Source of the DNA: Tipula vernalis
Taxonomy: Eukaryota; Arthropoda; Insecta; Diptera; Tipulidae
DNA: 64,000 bases
Direction of reading: 5' to 3'
Assembly: GCA_958295665.1 (NCBI GenBank)
Contig: OY282560.1
Coordinates: 142,530,091-142,594,090, forward strand
Below, in pieces: positions 61,850 through 64,000 of this stretch; position 1 is the first letter of the stretch; every line of letters begins with the position of its first letter. A program made the translations under genes and the position numbers. A model generated the notes under the pieces. That model had not been told where the DNA came from, ran no database searches, and was given only the letters and a program-made list of their open reading frames with translations.

Positions 61850-63290
61850 ACTGAAGAATTACAAGAAAATCTTGGGAACCATCTGCCTATATTCTGTGTT
61901 TTTATCAATATAGAAACTTTACACTTCACCACGACTATAAAGTCGTATATGTAGCTTTGAGACTTTATTGGCACTAATTCTAAAGCAATTGATTTTATGG
62001 ACAGTGAATTAAATACAAGGAAAATTACTGAATCCATTAATCTAATCAAAGATCGTATTCTGCAAGCGGCAGACATATCTGTACCTACTATTTCTTCATC
62101 ATCAATGTATCAACTTGTACTCACGAATGAAGTGCTATCTTTGATTAAACTGAGTAATGTTAGGTGGAGACAATGCATGAGAGAATGGGACTCGTTCCTC
62201 AAAAATATGAATCATGTTATAAGACAAAAAATCTATGAATTGTTAACGTCCAACCGCAAAATAAACTTGAATGTCTCGTTAAAGGATCTATGTAAATTTT
62301 ACTGGAAAGCAATTAAACATTTAAAAAAGAAATATTTTGCGACATTCCCCAAGGCAATAGCAAAATAATTTCCACTTCAGATAAATATGAAATTCTTGCC
62401 AATTTCTTCCATAACCTCGTCCATTCAAATCTTTAGGACCACATAAAATTCCAAACATTTTCATAAAATACCTTCCCGAATGTGGGTTTGTTTATATGAC
62501 CCAGCTGTTTTAAATTTTCTTATTTTCCCAAATCGTGGAAAACGGCCCACTGGCCAAGGTAGTGGCGGTTCTGAAACCTACATAAAAAACGACGTCAATA
62601 GCTACCGAGCTATCAATCTACTAAAATCTTTGAGTCTGTTGTCCCTCAATACATCAGGTTGATCGTGTCATTTAACATGCCAAATGTGAGAGACAATTAA
62701 ATAAGTCCACAGTAATGGTGTTTCTGGATCTTGAAAAGCTTTTGATTCCGTTTGGATTACGGGGCTACTACACATCAAAATTTTCATTATTTTTGATCAA
62801 AATGTTAAAATCTTACTTTGAAGATAGAAAGTTCTACGCACACATTCTGAATTCGATTTCTTATTCGGGAGTTCCACAAGGTTCGTGACTAGTCCCTTCT
62901 TATTTTGCGGGTTGTGAAATTGCTCTTTTTGCCGAAGACAAAGCCGTCTATACCTCGGATGCCAATAAATCTCAAGCTTTATTTCTTGCAATGTAGGTTA
63001 CACAATCCGTAATGGGCACTCGTTACGCTGGGAGAGACATATTAAATATATGGCTGTCCTCCTGGATCAAAAAGTCACTTTTCAAAATAATTTAAGTTTT
63101 GTAGTCAACAAATTCTCAAAATGATTTTTTACTTTAGCTGTCTTCCATTCACGATACCAAAATAGTCGCAAGTACTTATAGCTACTCACAACTACTGTTT
63201 CTTATAGGATGGTGTATATTTATAGGTGAATTTTAGTTGCGAAAATTCCAATAGATGGCTTCTAGAACTTTTTCGATATTTTTTATTAGG
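61850..63290 (+). pseudogene. jockey-like ORF2 relic (linker and RT)
   Basis: Open frame 61997-62368 has NLIKDRILQAADISVPTIS, LTNEVLSLIKLSNVRWRQ and LCKFYWKAIKHLKKKYF, the linker between endonuclease and RT in jockey elements. Later pieces, in changing frames: AKVVAVLKPT, TVMVFLDLEKLLIPF (motif A region), LKSYFEDRKFYAHIL, SYSGVPQGS and EIALFAEDKAVYTSDA. The last corresponds to the F-A-D-D box with Asp changed to Glu, so it is inactive. Plus strand; boundaries uncertain. Confidence 0.7.
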
Positions 63291-63997
<707 letters not shown>

Positions 63998-64000
63998 ACC

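Overview
The window looks like repeat-dominated DNA from a higher (brachyceran) fly. It is very AT-rich, has short-intron-sized gaps in transposase code, and carries the ACATACATATGTATGTA-type microsatellite tracts common in fly genomes. The transposon mix (Ty3/gypsy, BEL/Pao, jockey, CR1-like, LOA-like, piggyBac and many MITEs) is typical of insects. The species cannot be named from the sequence. I find no convincing intact host protein-coding gene; almost every recognisable coding stretch is a broken mobile-element gene. The segment is probably intergenic or deep intronic, close to or within heterochromatin.

Layout. 1-2.5 kb: AT-rich, nothing recognisable. 2.5-5.4 kb: a jockey-type ORF1 scrap and a decayed Ty3/gypsy pol (minus strand) whose integrase is split by a 340-bp MITE. 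6.3-8.7 kb: a cluster of foldback/inverted-repeat elements, one with a clear TAA target duplication. 8.7-11.3 kb: a broken piggyBac transposase with a predicted 64-bp intron, bracketed by two related sequences in opposite orientation. 11.3-16.4 kb: AT-rich DNA with one GC-richer, promoter-like island and one tRNA-derived sequence. 16.4-17.9 kb: jockey-like reverse transcriptase fragments (plus). 18.4-20.4 kb: a 5'-truncated BEL/Pao element (minus). 20.5-25.4 kb: diverged tandem repeats, an inverted-repeat element and a palindromic piggyBac-type MITE.

25.4-39.4 kb is the dominant structure: a 173-bp satellite. About 75 monomers run in one orientation (25.4-38.35 kb), then comes a ~80-bp non-satellite junction, then about six monomers in the opposite orientation, ending directly inside a gypsy integrase. 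The array has higher-order structure: a 4-monomer (692-bp) unit on the left and a 27-monomer, 4,610-bp block present twice in tandem, itself containing a 1,191-bp 7-monomer unit.

39.4-43.3 kb: a second gypsy element (gag-PR-RT-RNase H-IN, minus) with frameshifts and a mutated catalytic Asp. 43.5-43.75 kb: an inverted-repeat MITE. 43.8-48.8 kb: a nearly full-length CR1-like non-LTR element (minus) with poly(A) tail, PHD-finger ORF1 and EN-RT ORF2, broken by two MITE insertions. 50.6-54.9 kb: a third gypsy element (minus), itself invaded by a 170-bp TIR element (AAT duplication) and by the RNase H end of a LOA-like retroelement (plus). 57.3-58.7 kb: long (TA)n tracts flanking a 709-bp TIR element. 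58.9 kb: a juxtaposed splice acceptor/donor resembling a recursive splice site. 59.85-60.28 kb: a hAT-type MITE with a near-perfect 8-bp duplication. 61.8-63.3 kb: another jockey-like pol relic. 63.7 kb to the end: a further (TA)n tract.

The elements do not act together as a pathway. The window records successive nested insertions, then satellite expansion with an inversion. The satellite architecture and its junction are the parts most worth checking.
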